Shown: positions 52,141 to 61,756, numbered from the stretch's first letter. The stretch: DNA of 64,000 nt from Companilactobacillus formosensis (GCF_005405305.1 NZ_BJDU01000001.1:308791-372790), one strand, 5' to 3'. Made by a program: numbers and translations. The notes: a model not told the origin generated them from the letters alone.

Positions 52141-53313
52141 ATGAAAATTGCAATCTTAGGATTTGGTACAGTAGGAAAAGGCGTATATGAAATAGTTAAG
52201 AAGGCCAATATGCAAACCCAAAACCTCTCTGTAAGTCACATTTTGATTAGGAAAAATAAAATTCGGACAATGTCTGAGATGACAGATAATATGTCAGAAA
52301 TTTTGAATGATAAGGACGTTGATGTTGTCGTAGAAGTAATGGGTGGCATCGAACCAGCTCATGAATATATCTTGGCAGCCTTAAATCATGGTAAGAATGT
52401 TATTACAGCTAATAAGGCTGTTGTAGCTATTTACTTGAAAGAATTCACAGAAGCAGCTGAAAGAAATCAAGTAAAATTTTACTTTGAAGCTTCTGTAGGT
52501 GGCGGTATTCCTTGGATTCAAGGTTTGGAAAAAGCTTTACGTATCGATAACGTTAATTCAATTTCTGGTATCTTCAATGGTACAAGTAACTTTATATTGG
52601 ATCAGATGAGCAAAAAAGGTCAATCATTTATTGAAGTACTAAAAGAAGCCCAAAAACTTGGCTATGCTGAAGCTGATCCGAGCGCTGATATTGATGGATA
52701 CGACATTGCTAATAAGTTGTGCATCAGTGCTGACATTGCCTACGACATTGATATTAAAAATCACCAAAAACTACCTATTTTTGGAATTAGAAACATCACT
52801 TGTGAAGATGTGAAGTATTTTCAAAAACGTGGCCTAGCAATTAAGTTGATTGGTCGTTCACATCAAAAAGACAACAAATTCGATTATGTAGTTGAACCAG
52901 CACTCTTTCTAGATCAAACATTGGAAGCTAATACTCCAGACAATTACAATTTGATTTCTTTAAATGGAGAAACAATTGGTAAACTAGACTTCTTTGGTCA
53001 AGGAGCTGGAATGTTGCCAACCGCTAATGCAATCGTGCAAGATATTTTGGACGTTAAAGAAAGAAAAAATCATTTGAAACGCGATTTTGATAAACGCATG
53101 GAATATTGTCCAGATTTAACTAAAGGTGATTATCTCTTGCGAACAAAGGTTGATGTCAGTGATCTATTTAAAAACTATCAAGTTTCAAAAGAAGGCTCAT
53201 ATTTAGCCGTTCATCAAATTCCTGTTGGGATGATGCACAAGTTAATGAAATTAGTTTTACAAAAGGATAAAACAGCCTTTATGGTCAGCCTTCCAGATCA
53301 GGAGGTTGCCTAA
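52141..53313 (+). CDS. hom: Homoserine dehydrogenase
   Basis: Reduces aspartate semialdehyde to homoserine. The nucleotide-binding site is IAILGFGTVGKGVYEIV at the N-terminus. The catalytic region has VGGGIPWIQGLEKAL, GIFNGTSNFILDQMS and GYAEADPSADIDGYDIANKL. ATG 52141 follows AGGAGG. At 390 residues it is shorter than forms with a full C-terminal ACT domain (about 430), so feedback control may differ. It overlaps the aspartokinase start by one base. Confidence 0.95.
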   Translation: MKIAILGFGTVGKGVYEIVKKANMQTQNLSVSHILIRKNKIRTMSEMTDNMSEILNDKDVDVVVEVMGGIEPAHEYILAALNHGKNVITANKAVVAIYLKEFTEAAERNQVKFYFEASVGGGIPWIQGLEKALRIDNVNSISGIFNGTSNFILDQMSKKGQSFIEVLKEAQKLGYAEADPSADIDGYDIANKLCISADIAYDIDIKNHQKLPIFGIRNITCEDVKYFQKRGLAIKLIGRSHQKDNKFDYVVEPALFLDQTLEANTPDNYNLISLNGETIGKLDFFGQGAGMLPTANAIVQDILDVKERKNHLKRDFDKRMEYCPDLTKGDYLLRTKVDVSDLFKNYQVSKEGSYLAVHQIPVGMMHKLMKLVLQKDKTAFMVSLPDQEVA

Positions 53314-54638
53314 TGAAAGTCGCAAAATTTGGTGGAAGTTCAGTAGCCGATGCTGGGCAATTTAAAAAAGTTAAACAAATTATTCAAGCAGATCCTGAAA
53401 GACAAATAGTCGTTGTCAGTGCTGCAGGTAAGAGTGCTAGTGAAAAAATCAAGGTTACTGATCTTTTGATAGACATGGAACGAGCTATTAAAAATGGTGA
53501 CGATTTTTCTGAATTATTCTCAAAGATTAGTTCACGGATTTTAAAAATTAGAGATGATTTGGATTTAAAACTTGATATTGAAGCAAACTTAAAGGAAATT
53601 GCTAAACATTTAAATAGTTGTTCCCATGATTATTTGATTTCTCGTGGTGAATTTTTGACAGGTAAGATGATGGCTGAATTTTTAGGTTATTATTTCGTCG
53701 ATGCTAAAGATATTTTGATTTTTGATGGTGACAATTTAAATTACGAATTATCTCGTCAAAAACTATTAATGATTTTACAAAAACATCAAAATATTTTAGT
53801 TCCTGGTTTTTATGGCAGCAACAAAGATGGTTCAATTCATCTAATGCCTAGAGGTGGTAGTGATATTACTGGGGCTATTTTGGCTAATTTAGCCGATGCT
53901 CAATTGTATGAGAACTGGACTGATGTGTCAGGAATCCTAATGGCCGATCCTCGAATCGTTGATCACTCAAAGAAAATCGATGTTTTAACTTATGAAGAAC
54001 TACAAGAATTATCATATATGGGTGTCGGTGTTTTCCAAGAGGAAGCTGTGCGTCCAGTACGTCAAAAAAATATTCCAACAGAGATTCTCAATACTAATTG
54101 TCCCAGCGCTGGTGGAACTTTAGTCGTCGCTAAAGAGAAGCATTTGAATAACAATATTGTTACTGGGATTGCTGGTAAAAAAGATTATATAGTTATTACT
54201 ATTAAAAAATATCGTTTGAGTAAACATTTGGAAGTTTTGCAAAAAGTATTAGCTGTTTTTCAGAAACAACATATTTCAATTGATTCGACTCCTTCAGGAA
54301 ACGATGGTTTTAGTTTCTTGTGCCAACGTGGAGATATTGGCAATAAGTTAAAATTGATCATTCAAGAATTGAAGGCTAATTGTGGTGTTGATGCAGTTAA
54401 CGTCCGGGAAAACATTGCTTTAGTGGCGGCTGTTTCATTGAAATTAAGTAGTCGTCCAGCCATTGCGGGAAGAATTCTTAATTACTTAGATGAAAGTCTA
54501 ATTAAAGTGAAGTTTGTCTTCCAAGATGGTAGCGATATTAAAGTGGTTTTTGGTGTTAACAATGAAGATTACGAGAAAACAATTGAAAAAATTTATCATG
54601 AATCAATTAATTCAATCACACAAAAAATTTCCGCATAG
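53313..54638 (+). CDS. Aspartokinase
   Basis: Phosphorylates aspartate, the first step toward lysine, threonine and methionine. The kinase start is VAKFGGSSVADAGQFKKV, and the catalytic stretches are LMPRGGSDITGAILANLADA and WTDVSGILMADPRI. Two C-terminal ACT-type regulatory units follow, near residues 295-360 and 375-441. Length is 441 residues. It is coupled to hom by TAATG, so the two early steps of the homoserine branch are co-expressed; asd is not in the window. Confidence 0.94.
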   Translation: MKVAKFGGSSVADAGQFKKVKQIIQADPERQIVVVSAAGKSASEKIKVTDLLIDMERAIKNGDDFSELFSKISSRILKIRDDLDLKLDIEANLKEIAKHLNSCSHDYLISRGEFLTGKMMAEFLGYYFVDAKDILIFDGDNLNYELSRQKLLMILQKHQNILVPGFYGSNKDGSIHLMPRGGSDITGAILANLADAQLYENWTDVSGILMADPRIVDHSKKIDVLTYEELQELSYMGVGVFQEEAVRPVRQKNIPTEILNTNCPSAGGTLVVAKEKHLNNNIVTGIAGKKDYIVITIKKYRLSKHLEVLQKVLAVFQKQHISIDSTPSGNDGFSFLCQRGDIGNKLKLIIQELKANCGVDAVNVRENIALVAAVSLKLSSRPAIAGRILNYLDESLIKVKFVFQDGSDIKVVFGVNNEDYEKTIEKIYHESINSITQKISA

Positions 54639-54639
54639 A

Positions 54640-54676
54640 AAAAGCTCTCAAGGTCATACCTTGCGAGCTTTTTTTT
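54640..54676. terminator. Bidirectional terminator after aspartokinase
   Basis: AAAAGCTCTCAAGG pairs with CCTTGCGAGCTTTT (one mismatch) around a short loop, with eight T. It ends the aspartokinase transcript and overlaps the end of the convergent reductase gene. Confidence 0.9.
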
Positions 54677-55544
54677 AATGGTTTTGAGTTGAATAAGTGA
54701 TTGAGTTGGCTAAAAATTCTTTGTCGTCAGGATCGGCTCCAACACGTTTATCACTATCTAATTTCTTAATTTGTTCCATTTCTTCAGGCGTTAAGTCAAA
54801 GTGATAGTCGAAAAGATCGATGTTTTCTTTGATACGACTTTCATGCGTTGATTTAGGAATGATTATTTCACCACGTTGGATGTGCCAGCGTAGGACAATT
54901 TGTGCAGGTGTTTTGTGGTGATTTTCAGCAATTTCTTTAATTACTGGATCTTCGATGACTTTATTTAAACCGCCGCCTAATGGACTCCATGATTCGTGAG
55001 CAATGTGCTTTTCTTGTAAATATTCATGAAGATCAGTTTCTTGCAAATAAGGATGTGTTTCAATTTGGTCGACCATAGGAGCAATCGTTGCTTTTTCCAT
55101 TAATTGTTTGATGTGATGAGCTTTGAAGTTAGAAACTCCGATGGCTCTAACTTTGCCTTGCTTATAAAGATCTTCCATAGCGCGCCAATTCTCTTCAAAG
55201 CCTTCAGCTGGCCAATGAATTAAATAAAGATCTAAATAATCTAAGCCTAATTTTTGTAGAGAGTTGTTGAATTGAGCAATCGTTGCATCGTATCCTCGAA
55301 CATCATTCCAAATCTTAGTAGTAATGAATAAATACTTTCTGTCGATGCCACTTTCTTTGATAGCTTTACCGACGGCCGTTTCATTATCGTAAAAACTAGC
55401 TGTATCGATGTGACGGTAGCCACTTTGAAGAGCCCATTTGACACTGTTTAATACTTCATCGTCTGACATTCTAAATACGCCTAGACCTACTTGGGGAATC
55501 ATTACACCATTGCTTAATTCAATATAAGGAATATTTGTCGCCAT
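54675..55544 (-). CDS. Aldo/keto reductase
   Basis: NADPH-dependent carbonyl reductase with a TIM barrel. The catalytic tetrad is visible: Asp47 and Tyr52 in HIDTASFYDNE, Lys77 in FITTKIW and His110 in LYLIHWP. The cofactor-binding end IIPKSTHESRIKENIDLFD is intact, at 289 residues. It resembles 2,5-diketogluconate reductase-type AKR5 enzymes; substrates of these are broad. ATG 55544 follows AGGAGG, and a TATAAT lies near 55573-55578 on the - strand. Confidence 0.93.
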   Translation of the reverse strand: MATNIPYIELSNGVMIPQVGLGVFRMSDDEVLNSVKWALQSGYRHIDTASFYDNETAVGKAIKESGIDRKYLFITTKIWNDVRGYDATIAQFNNSLQKLGLDYLDLYLIHWPAEGFEENWRAMEDLYKQGKVRAIGVSNFKAHHIKQLMEKATIAPMVDQIETHPYLQETDLHEYLQEKHIAHESWSPLGGGLNKVIEDPVIKEIAENHHKTPAQIVLRWHIQRGEIIIPKSTHESRIKENIDLFDYHFDLTPEEMEQIKKLDSDKRVGADPDDKEFLANSITYSTQNH

Positions 55545-55634
55545 AAATTTACCTCCTATGTTTTTTCAAAACTATTATAGCCCATTTATTTGTATAAAAA
55601 ATGTATAAAGAATGTAAATGTTATATCTGATTAT

Positions 55635-55662
55635 TTTACAGAAAATATATTTTTATTTTACA
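55635..55662 (+). promoter_or_regulatory. PhoP-box-like repeats before phnD
   Basis: TTTACA occurs at 55635-55640 and again at 55657-55662, exactly 22 bases apart. This is twice the 11-base period of PhoP direct repeats (TTNACA). The middle repeat is not conserved. A weak TTTACA-N17/18-TACATT promoter could also use the first copy. Phosphate-starvation control of the phosphonate operon would make sense but is tentative. Confidence 0.35.
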
Positions 55663-55719
55663 TTCGTTTGTTACTCTTATGTTGCTCGAAAAAAACAAAC
55701 AGAAAGTTGGGATTTATCT

Positions 55720-56763
55720 ATGAAAAAAGGGCGATTATTAACCGCTGTTTTAGGGGTATTTTTACTACTCGCAGGGGTATTAACTGGATGTTCATCTAAC
55801 AGTTCAGCATCACAAAAAGCTGGTAGTAAGGATAATAAGGAAATCACAATGGTTTTCTATCCAAATGAATCAGCTAAGAACTTCACTGCTTCACGTAAAG
55901 CTTTACAAGAAGAATTACACAAGGCTACAGGTAAGAAGATCAATATTCAAACGACAACTGATTACAACGTAGCAATTGCTGCTATTGCTTCAGGTAAAGC
56001 ACAATTAGCATTCATGGGTGCCGATGGTTATATTCAAGCACACGCTCAAAACAAGAAAGTTGTTCCTTTGCTTCTACAATCAGGTCCAGATGGAACTACT
56101 AAGGGTGCTAGTTACCGTTCATATCTAATGGTTCAAAAAGATAAAGCCGATCAATACAAAAAAGATGGCAAGTACAATATCGACAAGATTAAGGGTGAAA
56201 AGATTTCATTCGTTTCAGCTAGTTCAACATCAGGTTTTGCCGTACCAACAGATGAAATTGCAAAGCATTTCAAACTAAAGAACAAAGACGAATTATCAGA
56301 AGGTGGCAAGTTCTTCAGTAAAGTACTATATGGAACAACTCACCCAGGCTCAGCTATTAACTTGTTAAAGGGTGACGCTGACGTTGCTGCATTTGATGAC
56401 GGTGACCTAACACCATTTTTGAAAGTTACAGAAGGTAGCTACGATAAAGTTGGTTCAACATTTACAGTTCGTGATGATGCTGATGCACCATTTGCTGAAT
56501 TCAAGGGTAAGCAATTAGTTAACTTATCAGTATTGCCAGTTCAAAATGGACCTTTCGTAGTTAACTCAGGCGCATTGAGCAAGAAAGATATTGATGCAAT
56601 TACAAAACGTTTCACAACTAAAGAATTTACAGAAACAAAGGGTCTATTCTCAGATGGTAAGGGTAAGACACCAACACTATGGCAAAAGAAGAGTGACAAG
56701 ACAATTCTTCTAAAAGTTGATGATGACTGGTACAAACCTACACATGAACTAGTTGGTAAATAA
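55720..56763 (+). CDS. phnD: Phosphonate-binding lipoprotein
   Basis: Membrane-anchored substrate-binding protein of the phosphonate ABC transporter. It has a lipoprotein signal MKKGRLLTAVLGVFLLLAGV with the lipobox LTGC (Cys24). The mature domain has ITMVFYPNESAKNF, VAIAAIASGKAQLAFMGADG and ISFVSASSTSGFAVPT, as in PhnD proteins. I use ATG 55720 (347 residues), since the upstream part of the open frame is not a signal sequence. Genes for AEP breakdown follow, so the ligand is probably 2-aminoethylphosphonate. Confidence 0.93.
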   Translation: MKKGRLLTAVLGVFLLLAGVLTGCSSNSSASQKAGSKDNKEITMVFYPNESAKNFTASRKALQEELHKATGKKINIQTTTDYNVAIAAIASGKAQLAFMGADGYIQAHAQNKKVVPLLLQSGPDGTTKGASYRSYLMVQKDKADQYKKDGKYNIDKIKGEKISFVSASSTSGFAVPTDEIAKHFKLKNKDELSEGGKFFSKVLYGTTHPGSAINLLKGDADVAAFDDGDLTPFLKVTEGSYDKVGSTFTVRDDADAPFAEFKGKQLVNLSVLPVQNGPFVVNSGALSKKDIDAITKRFTTKEFTETKGLFSDGKGKTPTLWQKKSDKTILLKVDDDWYKPTHELVGK

Positions 56764-56775
56764 GAGAGGTATCTT

Positions 56776-57531
56776 ATGTTAGAGGTTAAGAATTTACAAA
56801 AGAGTTACGAGAAAGACAAGCCAGCTTTGACAGACATTTCTTTCGACATTAAACCAGGGACTTTTGTTGCAATCATTGGACCTTCTGGTGCTGGTAAGAC
56901 AACAATTTTAAGAAGTTTAAATCAATTGATCAAAGATGATGATGGTCAAATTCTTCTCGATGGTAAGGATATTCGCGGTGCTAATAAAGAACAATTGCGC
57001 AAATTCCGTCGTCAAATCGGGATGGTTTTCCAAAATTACAATTTGGTTGAAAGATTGACAGTTATTGAAAATGTTTTACACGGTCGATTAGGTTATAAGT
57101 CAACTTTGGCGGGTGTTTTTGGTAGATATACTCAAGAGGAAAAAGAAGAAGCAATGTCTCTTTTGAAAAAAGTTGGTTTAGAGAATTTTGCTTTAAAGAG
57201 ATGTTCCGAATTGAGTGGTGGTCAAAAACAACGTGTTGGGATTGCCAGATCATTGATTCAACATCCAAAGGTTATTCTCTGTGATGAACCGATTGCTTCT
57301 CTGGATCCGGCCTCTGCACAAAATGTCATGGAATTACTGAAGAGATTGACTGATGAGTACAACTTAATTTGTATAGCTAACTTGCATCAAATCAATATGG
57401 CAAAAAAATATGCTGATCAAATTATTGGCATTAGAAAAGGACATTTAGTCTTTGATGAAGATGCCGATTTATTGTCAGAAGATATTTTGAGGACTCTTTA
57501 TGATCAAGATATTACAAAGGAGCTTGAATAA
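56776..57531 (+). CDS. phnC: Phosphonate ABC transporter ATPase
   Basis: Walker A GPSGAGKTT (about 36-44), Q-loop in IGMVFQNYNLVERLTVIENV, signature LSGGQKQRVGIARSL and Walker B VILCDEPIASLDP are present in 251 residues. This matches PhnC, including the VLHGRLG stretch common to the family. It lies 12 bases after phnD and overlaps phnE by one base. Confidence 0.95.
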   Translation: MLEVKNLQKSYEKDKPALTDISFDIKPGTFVAIIGPSGAGKTTILRSLNQLIKDDDGQILLDGKDIRGANKEQLRKFRRQIGMVFQNYNLVERLTVIENVLHGRLGYKSTLAGVFGRYTQEEKEEAMSLLKKVGLENFALKRCSELSGGQKQRVGIARSLIQHPKVILCDEPIASLDPASAQNVMELLKRLTDEYNLICIANLHQINMAKKYADQIIGIRKGHLVFDEDADLLSEDILRTLYDQDITKELE

Positions 57532-58322
57532 TGCAATCTCCTACAAATTTTTTAAAACGCAAAGGATGGCATCAGACAGCGATTATCGCAATTATTGGCG
57601 TTATCTATATATTCGCTAGTTGGATCCTGAGCTTCGATAATCTAGCCGGTTTCACTGCAATTCCCAGAGCTTTTGCTTGGTTAGGAGTTAATTTCAAACC
57701 AACAGCAAGTTCGACAGAATTCTTACCTAAAATTTGGCAAAAATTACTACAAACTGTTCTTTTAGCAATTTCTTCTACAGTAGTAGCATCAGCTATTTCT
57801 ATCTTTGTAGCTCTATTGGGTTCCAAAGTTACAGGAATTAACGGGACGGTTCAGACAATTGTGCGAGGAATTGCTTCTTTCTTTAGAAATATTCCGTTAG
57901 TAGCTTGGTCTATGATTCTTTTGTTCTCATTTAAGCAAAGTGATTTTACCGGTTTTCTAGCACTTCTATTGCTATCAATCGGTTACTTGATCCGTGCTTT
58001 TATGGAAATTATTGAAGATGAAGCCAGTGAAACGATGTTAGCTTTAAAGGCCACTGGGGCTAGCTATTTCCAGGTTATTTTTCAAGCAGTTTTGCCACAA
58101 ATTTTACCAAGTATTTTAAGTTGGATACTTTACATGATTGAGAATAATGTTCGTGATGCGACTTTAGTTGGTATTTTGACAGGTACAGGAATTGGTTTTA
58201 TCTTTGATGTTTACTTTAAGAGTTTTCGATACGATGCCGCAGGAATGACCGTTTTAGCAATTATCATTGTTGTTATCGCATTAGAAACTATTTCCAATCA
58301 AATTAGGAGGGTGATTTTATGA
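57531..58322 (+). CDS. phnE: Phosphonate ABC transporter permease 1
   Basis: Integral membrane permease of 263 residues with about six hydrophobic helices. The ATPase-contact loop lies near residues 155-185 (EIIEDEASETMLALKATGAS). The PhnE-type stretch RGIASFFRNIPLVAWSMIL is visible. It is encoded with a one-base overlap after phnC and a four-base overlap before the second permease gene. Confidence 0.94.
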   Translation: MQSPTNFLKRKGWHQTAIIAIIGVIYIFASWILSFDNLAGFTAIPRAFAWLGVNFKPTASSTEFLPKIWQKLLQTVLLAISSTVVASAISIFVALLGSKVTGINGTVQTIVRGIASFFRNIPLVAWSMILLFSFKQSDFTGFLALLLLSIGYLIRAFMEIIEDEASETMLALKATGASYFQVIFQAVLPQILPSILSWILYMIENNVRDATLVGILTGTGIGFIFDVYFKSFRYDAAGMTVLAIIIVVIALETISNQIRRVIL

Positions 58323-59170
58323 TCAATGCGGACGAACAAGTTATTTCAAAACCTAATCCACCGAAATCCCCTGAAATCAAATTGCACGAAAATAGTTTAT
58401 CGAGAACAATGATTGTAGTTGTTTTTGCTAGTTTAGTAATTATAACTGGTTATACATTGATGCATTTAGATGCAGCGGGAATTCAATTGAACACTGCCTT
58501 TAAAGAGTTAGCCACAAATTTACAACAAATGTTTTTACAGCCTAGTGCTGGAACTGATGGCTTCATGCCTTTGTTACAAGCCTTAGCTGGTAGTGTTTTA
58601 CTTTCGATTCTAACAACGATTATTGGTGCAGTTTTTGGATTCTTCTTTGCAGTTTTGGCATCTAAGAATTTGACTAATGCATACTTAGGAGCCGGAATAA
58701 GAGTAGTTATGGCAATTGTGCGAGCAATTCCAACGATTATCTGGGCTTTGATCTTTTCGATTATTTGTGGACTGGGTACTACAGCTGCAGTTTTGGGTCT
58801 GAGCTTTCATAGTGTGGCCTATTTAACTAAGGCATATTCAGAAAGCATTGAAGGAATTGATAAATCGACAATTGAATCATTAAAAGTAACCGGAGCAAAG
58901 TTTTGGGTCGTTGTTTTTCAAGCAATTTGGCCTACAATTATTGCCTCATTCGTTTCATGGACGTTCATTCGTCTAGAAATCAATTTTGCTAACGCGATTG
59001 CTGTTGGTGCCGCTGCCGGTGCTGGTGGAATTGGTTATCAACTGTTTGTTGCTAGTGGGATGAGTTTTGACTTCCACGAAACAGGATTGATTGTTTATCT
59101 AGTTATTTTTGTAACGTTTGCACTTGAGTTTATAGCGGTTAAAATTCGTCAAATGTATTTAAACCGTTAA
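58319..59170 (+). CDS. phnE2: Phosphonate ABC transporter permease 2
   Basis: A second PhnE-like permease (283 residues) that would pair with the first as a heterodimer. It has an N-terminal cytosolic extension of about 30 residues, six helices, RVVMAIVRAIPTIIWALIF and the coupling loop SIEGIDKSTIESLKVTGAKF. Two different permease genes are common in phosphonate transporters of Gram-positives. GGAGGG before ATG 58319 lies in the phnE end. Confidence 0.93.
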   Translation: MINADEQVISKPNPPKSPEIKLHENSLSRTMIVVVFASLVIITGYTLMHLDAAGIQLNTAFKELATNLQQMFLQPSAGTDGFMPLLQALAGSVLLSILTTIIGAVFGFFFAVLASKNLTNAYLGAGIRVVMAIVRAIPTIIWALIFSIICGLGTTAAVLGLSFHSVAYLTKAYSESIEGIDKSTIESLKVTGAKFWVVVFQAIWPTIIASFVSWTFIRLEINFANAIAVGAAAGAGGIGYQLFVASGMSFDFHETGLIVYLVIFVTFALEFIAVKIRQMYLNR

Positions 59171-59186
59171 TTAGGGAGAAGATTTT

Positions 59187-59981
59187 ATGATTGAAGCAGT
59201 TATATTTGATTGGGCAGGAACAACCGTTGATTATGGTAGTTTGGCACCTGTCATTGCATTTAAAAAGGCCTTTAAAAATGCCGGTATTTCATTAACTGAT
59301 AATGAGATCCGTCGTGATATGGGGATGGCCAAATGGGACCATATCGGGAAGATATTGGAACTAGAAGATGTCAAACAACAATGGGAAAAAATGTATTCTA
59401 AATTGCCAACAGATGATGATCGTAAGAAAATTTACGAAGATTTTCAACAATCGTTGTTGCATTATTTGAGAGAAGATACTGACTTAAAAGCTGGTGTTTT
59501 GAAAACTTTCAATTATTTGAAGGAATATGGAATCAAGGTTGCTACGACAACAGGATATACTGCTGAAATGATGAAAATCGTTCAAGAAAAAGCTGCTGAC
59601 CGTGGCTATACTCCTGAATTAGTGGTGACTTCAGAAGATGTTGACGGAGTTGGTAGACCATCACCAGCAATGATTCAATTCATTATGAAGAAATTCAATA
59701 TCAGCGATCCTAAAAAAATCATCAAAGTTGGGGATACTTTGGTAGATATTAAAGAAGGTCAAAATGCTGGTGTCAAAACAGTTGGGATAGTTGAAGGAAG
59801 CAGTTTGATGGGATTGACACAGGTTGAATTCGATGAATTGAGTAATGAAGAACAAATTGCTAAACGTAATGAAGTCAAGCGTAAATTTGAATCAGTAAAT
59901 GCTGATTTTGTAATTGATAGTATTTTGGATTTAGTCCAAATTGTAGAATATTTAAATGAATCGATGGATAAAAAATGGTAG
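59187..59981 (+). CDS. phnX: Phosphonoacetaldehyde hydrolase
   Basis: Cleaves the C-P bond of phosphonoacetaldehyde to acetaldehyde and phosphate. It is a HAD enzyme with nucleophile region AVIFDWAGTTVDYG and the cap lysine that forms the Schiff base, Lys49, in MGMAKWDHIGKI. Motif II is TTGYTAEM, and the end motif is VGDTLVDIKEGQNAGVKTVG. Length is 264 residues. It overlaps phnW by seven bases. Confidence 0.96.
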   Translation: MIEAVIFDWAGTTVDYGSLAPVIAFKKAFKNAGISLTDNEIRRDMGMAKWDHIGKILELEDVKQQWEKMYSKLPTDDDRKKIYEDFQQSLLHYLREDTDLKAGVLKTFNYLKEYGIKVATTTGYTAEMMKIVQEKAADRGYTPELVVTSEDVDGVGRPSPAMIQFIMKKFNISDPKKIIKVGDTLVDIKEGQNAGVKTVGIVEGSSLMGLTQVEFDELSNEEQIAKRNEVKRKFESVNADFVIDSILDLVQIVEYLNESMDKKW

Positions 59982-61066
59982 AAAAAAATTATTTACTCTT
60001 AACTCCTGGTCCCTTAACAACCAGTGAAGAAGTAAAGCAAGCAATGGACTTTGATTACTGTACTTGGGATGATGATTATAAAAAAATCACTCAATCATTT
60101 CGCCATTCGCTTTTAGAAGTTGCACAGGTAAGTGACGAAGAGTATACGGCAGTCCCTATTCAAGGTAGCGGTACTTATGGTGTCGAATCAGTAATTAGCT
60201 CTACTATTTCTGATGATGATACTTTGTTGATTGCCATGAATGGTGCTTATGGTAAGCGTATTGGAGAGATGGCAGACATATATGGGATTAACCATGTTGA
60301 TTTAGTTGTCGATGAAAGACAGCCAATTACTTTAGAAGCTGTTACAAAGTGTTTGGATGCTAATCCTGATGTAACTCATTTTGCGATGATCCACTGTGAA
60401 ACTACGACTGGAATTTTGAATCCGATTGAGGATATAGTTCCTTATGTTAGTGGTAGAGGAGTAACAACAATCGTGGATGCTATGAGTAGTTTTGGCGGTA
60501 TTCCAATTGATGTTAAAGCTAACAAGATTGATTATTTGATTAGTAGCTCCAATAAATGTATTCAAGGTGTTCCAGGATTCTCATTTGTCATTGCTAGAAA
60601 AGAAGCTTTGGAAAAAGCTAAGGGAATGGCAAGAACTTTATCTTTGGATCTTTACGGACAATACATTGAAATGGAACGTAATAATGGTAAATGGAGATTT
60701 ACTTCACCAACTCATGTTGTTCATGCTTTCTATGAAGCTCTTAAAGAGCTAAAAGAAGAAGGTGGAGTAGAGGCTCGTCATCAACGTTATGAAAATAATC
60801 AAAAGCATCTTGCTACGGGTATGGAAGAACTTGGGTTTAAAGTTTTGATTGATGAAAAATTCCAGTCACCAATCATTACATCTTTCATTTATCCAACTGA
60901 AGATTTTGATTTCTATGCATTTTATCAACAATTAAAATCAGATGGTTTTGTAATTTATCCAGGGAAAATATCACAAGTTCCTACATTTAGAATTGGTAAC
61001 ATCGGTGAAGTTTATGATGAGGACATTACCAAGTTGCTTCTTGCAATTAAAGAAATTACTGAATAA
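59975..61066 (+). CDS. phnW: 2-aminoethylphosphonate:pyruvate transaminase
   Basis: PLP transaminase that converts 2-aminoethylphosphonate and pyruvate to phosphonoacetaldehyde and alanine. LLLTPGPLTTSEEVKQAM at the start, VDAMSSFGGIPID and the PLP lysine Lys194 in SSSNKCIQGVPGFSF are family features, at 363 residues. With phnX it completes the two-step AEP pathway, which yields phosphate, acetaldehyde and alanine. It is the last gene of the operon. Confidence 0.96.
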   Translation: MVEKNYLLLTPGPLTTSEEVKQAMDFDYCTWDDDYKKITQSFRHSLLEVAQVSDEEYTAVPIQGSGTYGVESVISSTISDDDTLLIAMNGAYGKRIGEMADIYGINHVDLVVDERQPITLEAVTKCLDANPDVTHFAMIHCETTTGILNPIEDIVPYVSGRGVTTIVDAMSSFGGIPIDVKANKIDYLISSSNKCIQGVPGFSFVIARKEALEKAKGMARTLSLDLYGQYIEMERNNGKWRFTSPTHVVHAFYEALKELKEEGGVEARHQRYENNQKHLATGMEELGFKVLIDEKFQSPIITSFIYPTEDFDFYAFYQQLKSDGFVIYPGKISQVPTFRIGNIGEVYDEDITKLLLAIKEITE

Positions 61067-61068
61067 AT

Positions 61069-61103
61069 AAAAAGGGCTTGGCAATCTGCCAAGTCCTTTT
61101 TAT
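61069..61103. terminator. Bidirectional terminator after phnW
   Basis: AAAAAGGGCTTGGCA pairs with TGCCAAGTCCTTTTT around ATC. It ends the phn operon and, on the - strand, the PAP2 gene that stops at 61100. Confidence 0.92.
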
Positions 61104-61756
61104 TCAACTGGAATATCAATCTTTGATCTGTTTTCGCAATATCGTAAGTAGAGTAATTCACTACTTTCCCACCAAGCTCCGGCAAGTAGCATACTGCCGA
61201 TTACATCAGTAGGAAAATGTCCATGTAGATAAACTCTAGAAATAGCAACTAGTATCAACCAAAGAATTAAAATGGTTTTATAGAGCCAATTAAATGATTG
61301 ATTCTTTAGATAAGGTAAGATAAATAAAATAATTGCTAGGACGACTAAAGTAGTACCAAAGACATGACCACTAGGAAAACTATATCCAGTTGCAGGAATG
61401 ATTTTTCCCGTAGGACGAGTTCTTCTAACAGTAATCTTTACTAGAAAAGCAATGATATTACCTGATATCAAAACGAATCCTAGCCACAAAGCACTTTTCT
61501 TACGTTTAACAAACCACAGGAAAACCATAATAATAATTAAATAAAAGACATCCATTACAGGTTTAGCCAAAAGCGTGATAAATTCGAAAATTTTGTTGTT
61601 AGTGCTATTAGTGATGTCAGCTAATAAATTTTGGATTGAATAATCAAAATTCGAAGTGATCTGACTATTAGTTACAATCATCAATTCTAATAAGAAGAAC
61701 ACGACAATGTAACTGAGAGCAAACCATTTTCGAGAGGAATTTTTTTTGAATATCAA
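61100..61756 (-). CDS. PAP2-family membrane phosphatase
   Basis: Membrane phosphatase of the phosphatidic acid phosphatase type 2 group with about six helices. The three catalytic motifs are KITVRRTRPTGK, SFPSGHVFGT and SRVYLHGHFPTDV. Members dephosphorylate undecaprenyl pyrophosphate or phosphatidylglycerol phosphate; which applies is unclear. It starts at TTG 61756 (218 residues) with AAAGGAGC upstream. Confidence 0.92.
   Translation of the reverse strand: MIFKKNSSRKWFALSYIVVFFLLELMIVTNSQITSNFDYSIQNLLADITNSTNNKIFEFITLLAKPVMDVFYLIIIMVFLWFVKRKKSALWLGFVLISGNIIAFLVKITVRRTRPTGKIIPATGYSFPSGHVFGTTLVVLAIILFILPYLKNQSFNWLYKTILILWLILVAISRVYLHGHFPTDVIGSMLLAGAWWESSELLYLRYCENRSKIDIPVE

Noticed and set aside
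55590-55799. 69-residue frame overlapping the phnD start
   Set aside because: It lies in another frame over the promoter and lipoprotein signal of phnD, and nothing supports its translation.
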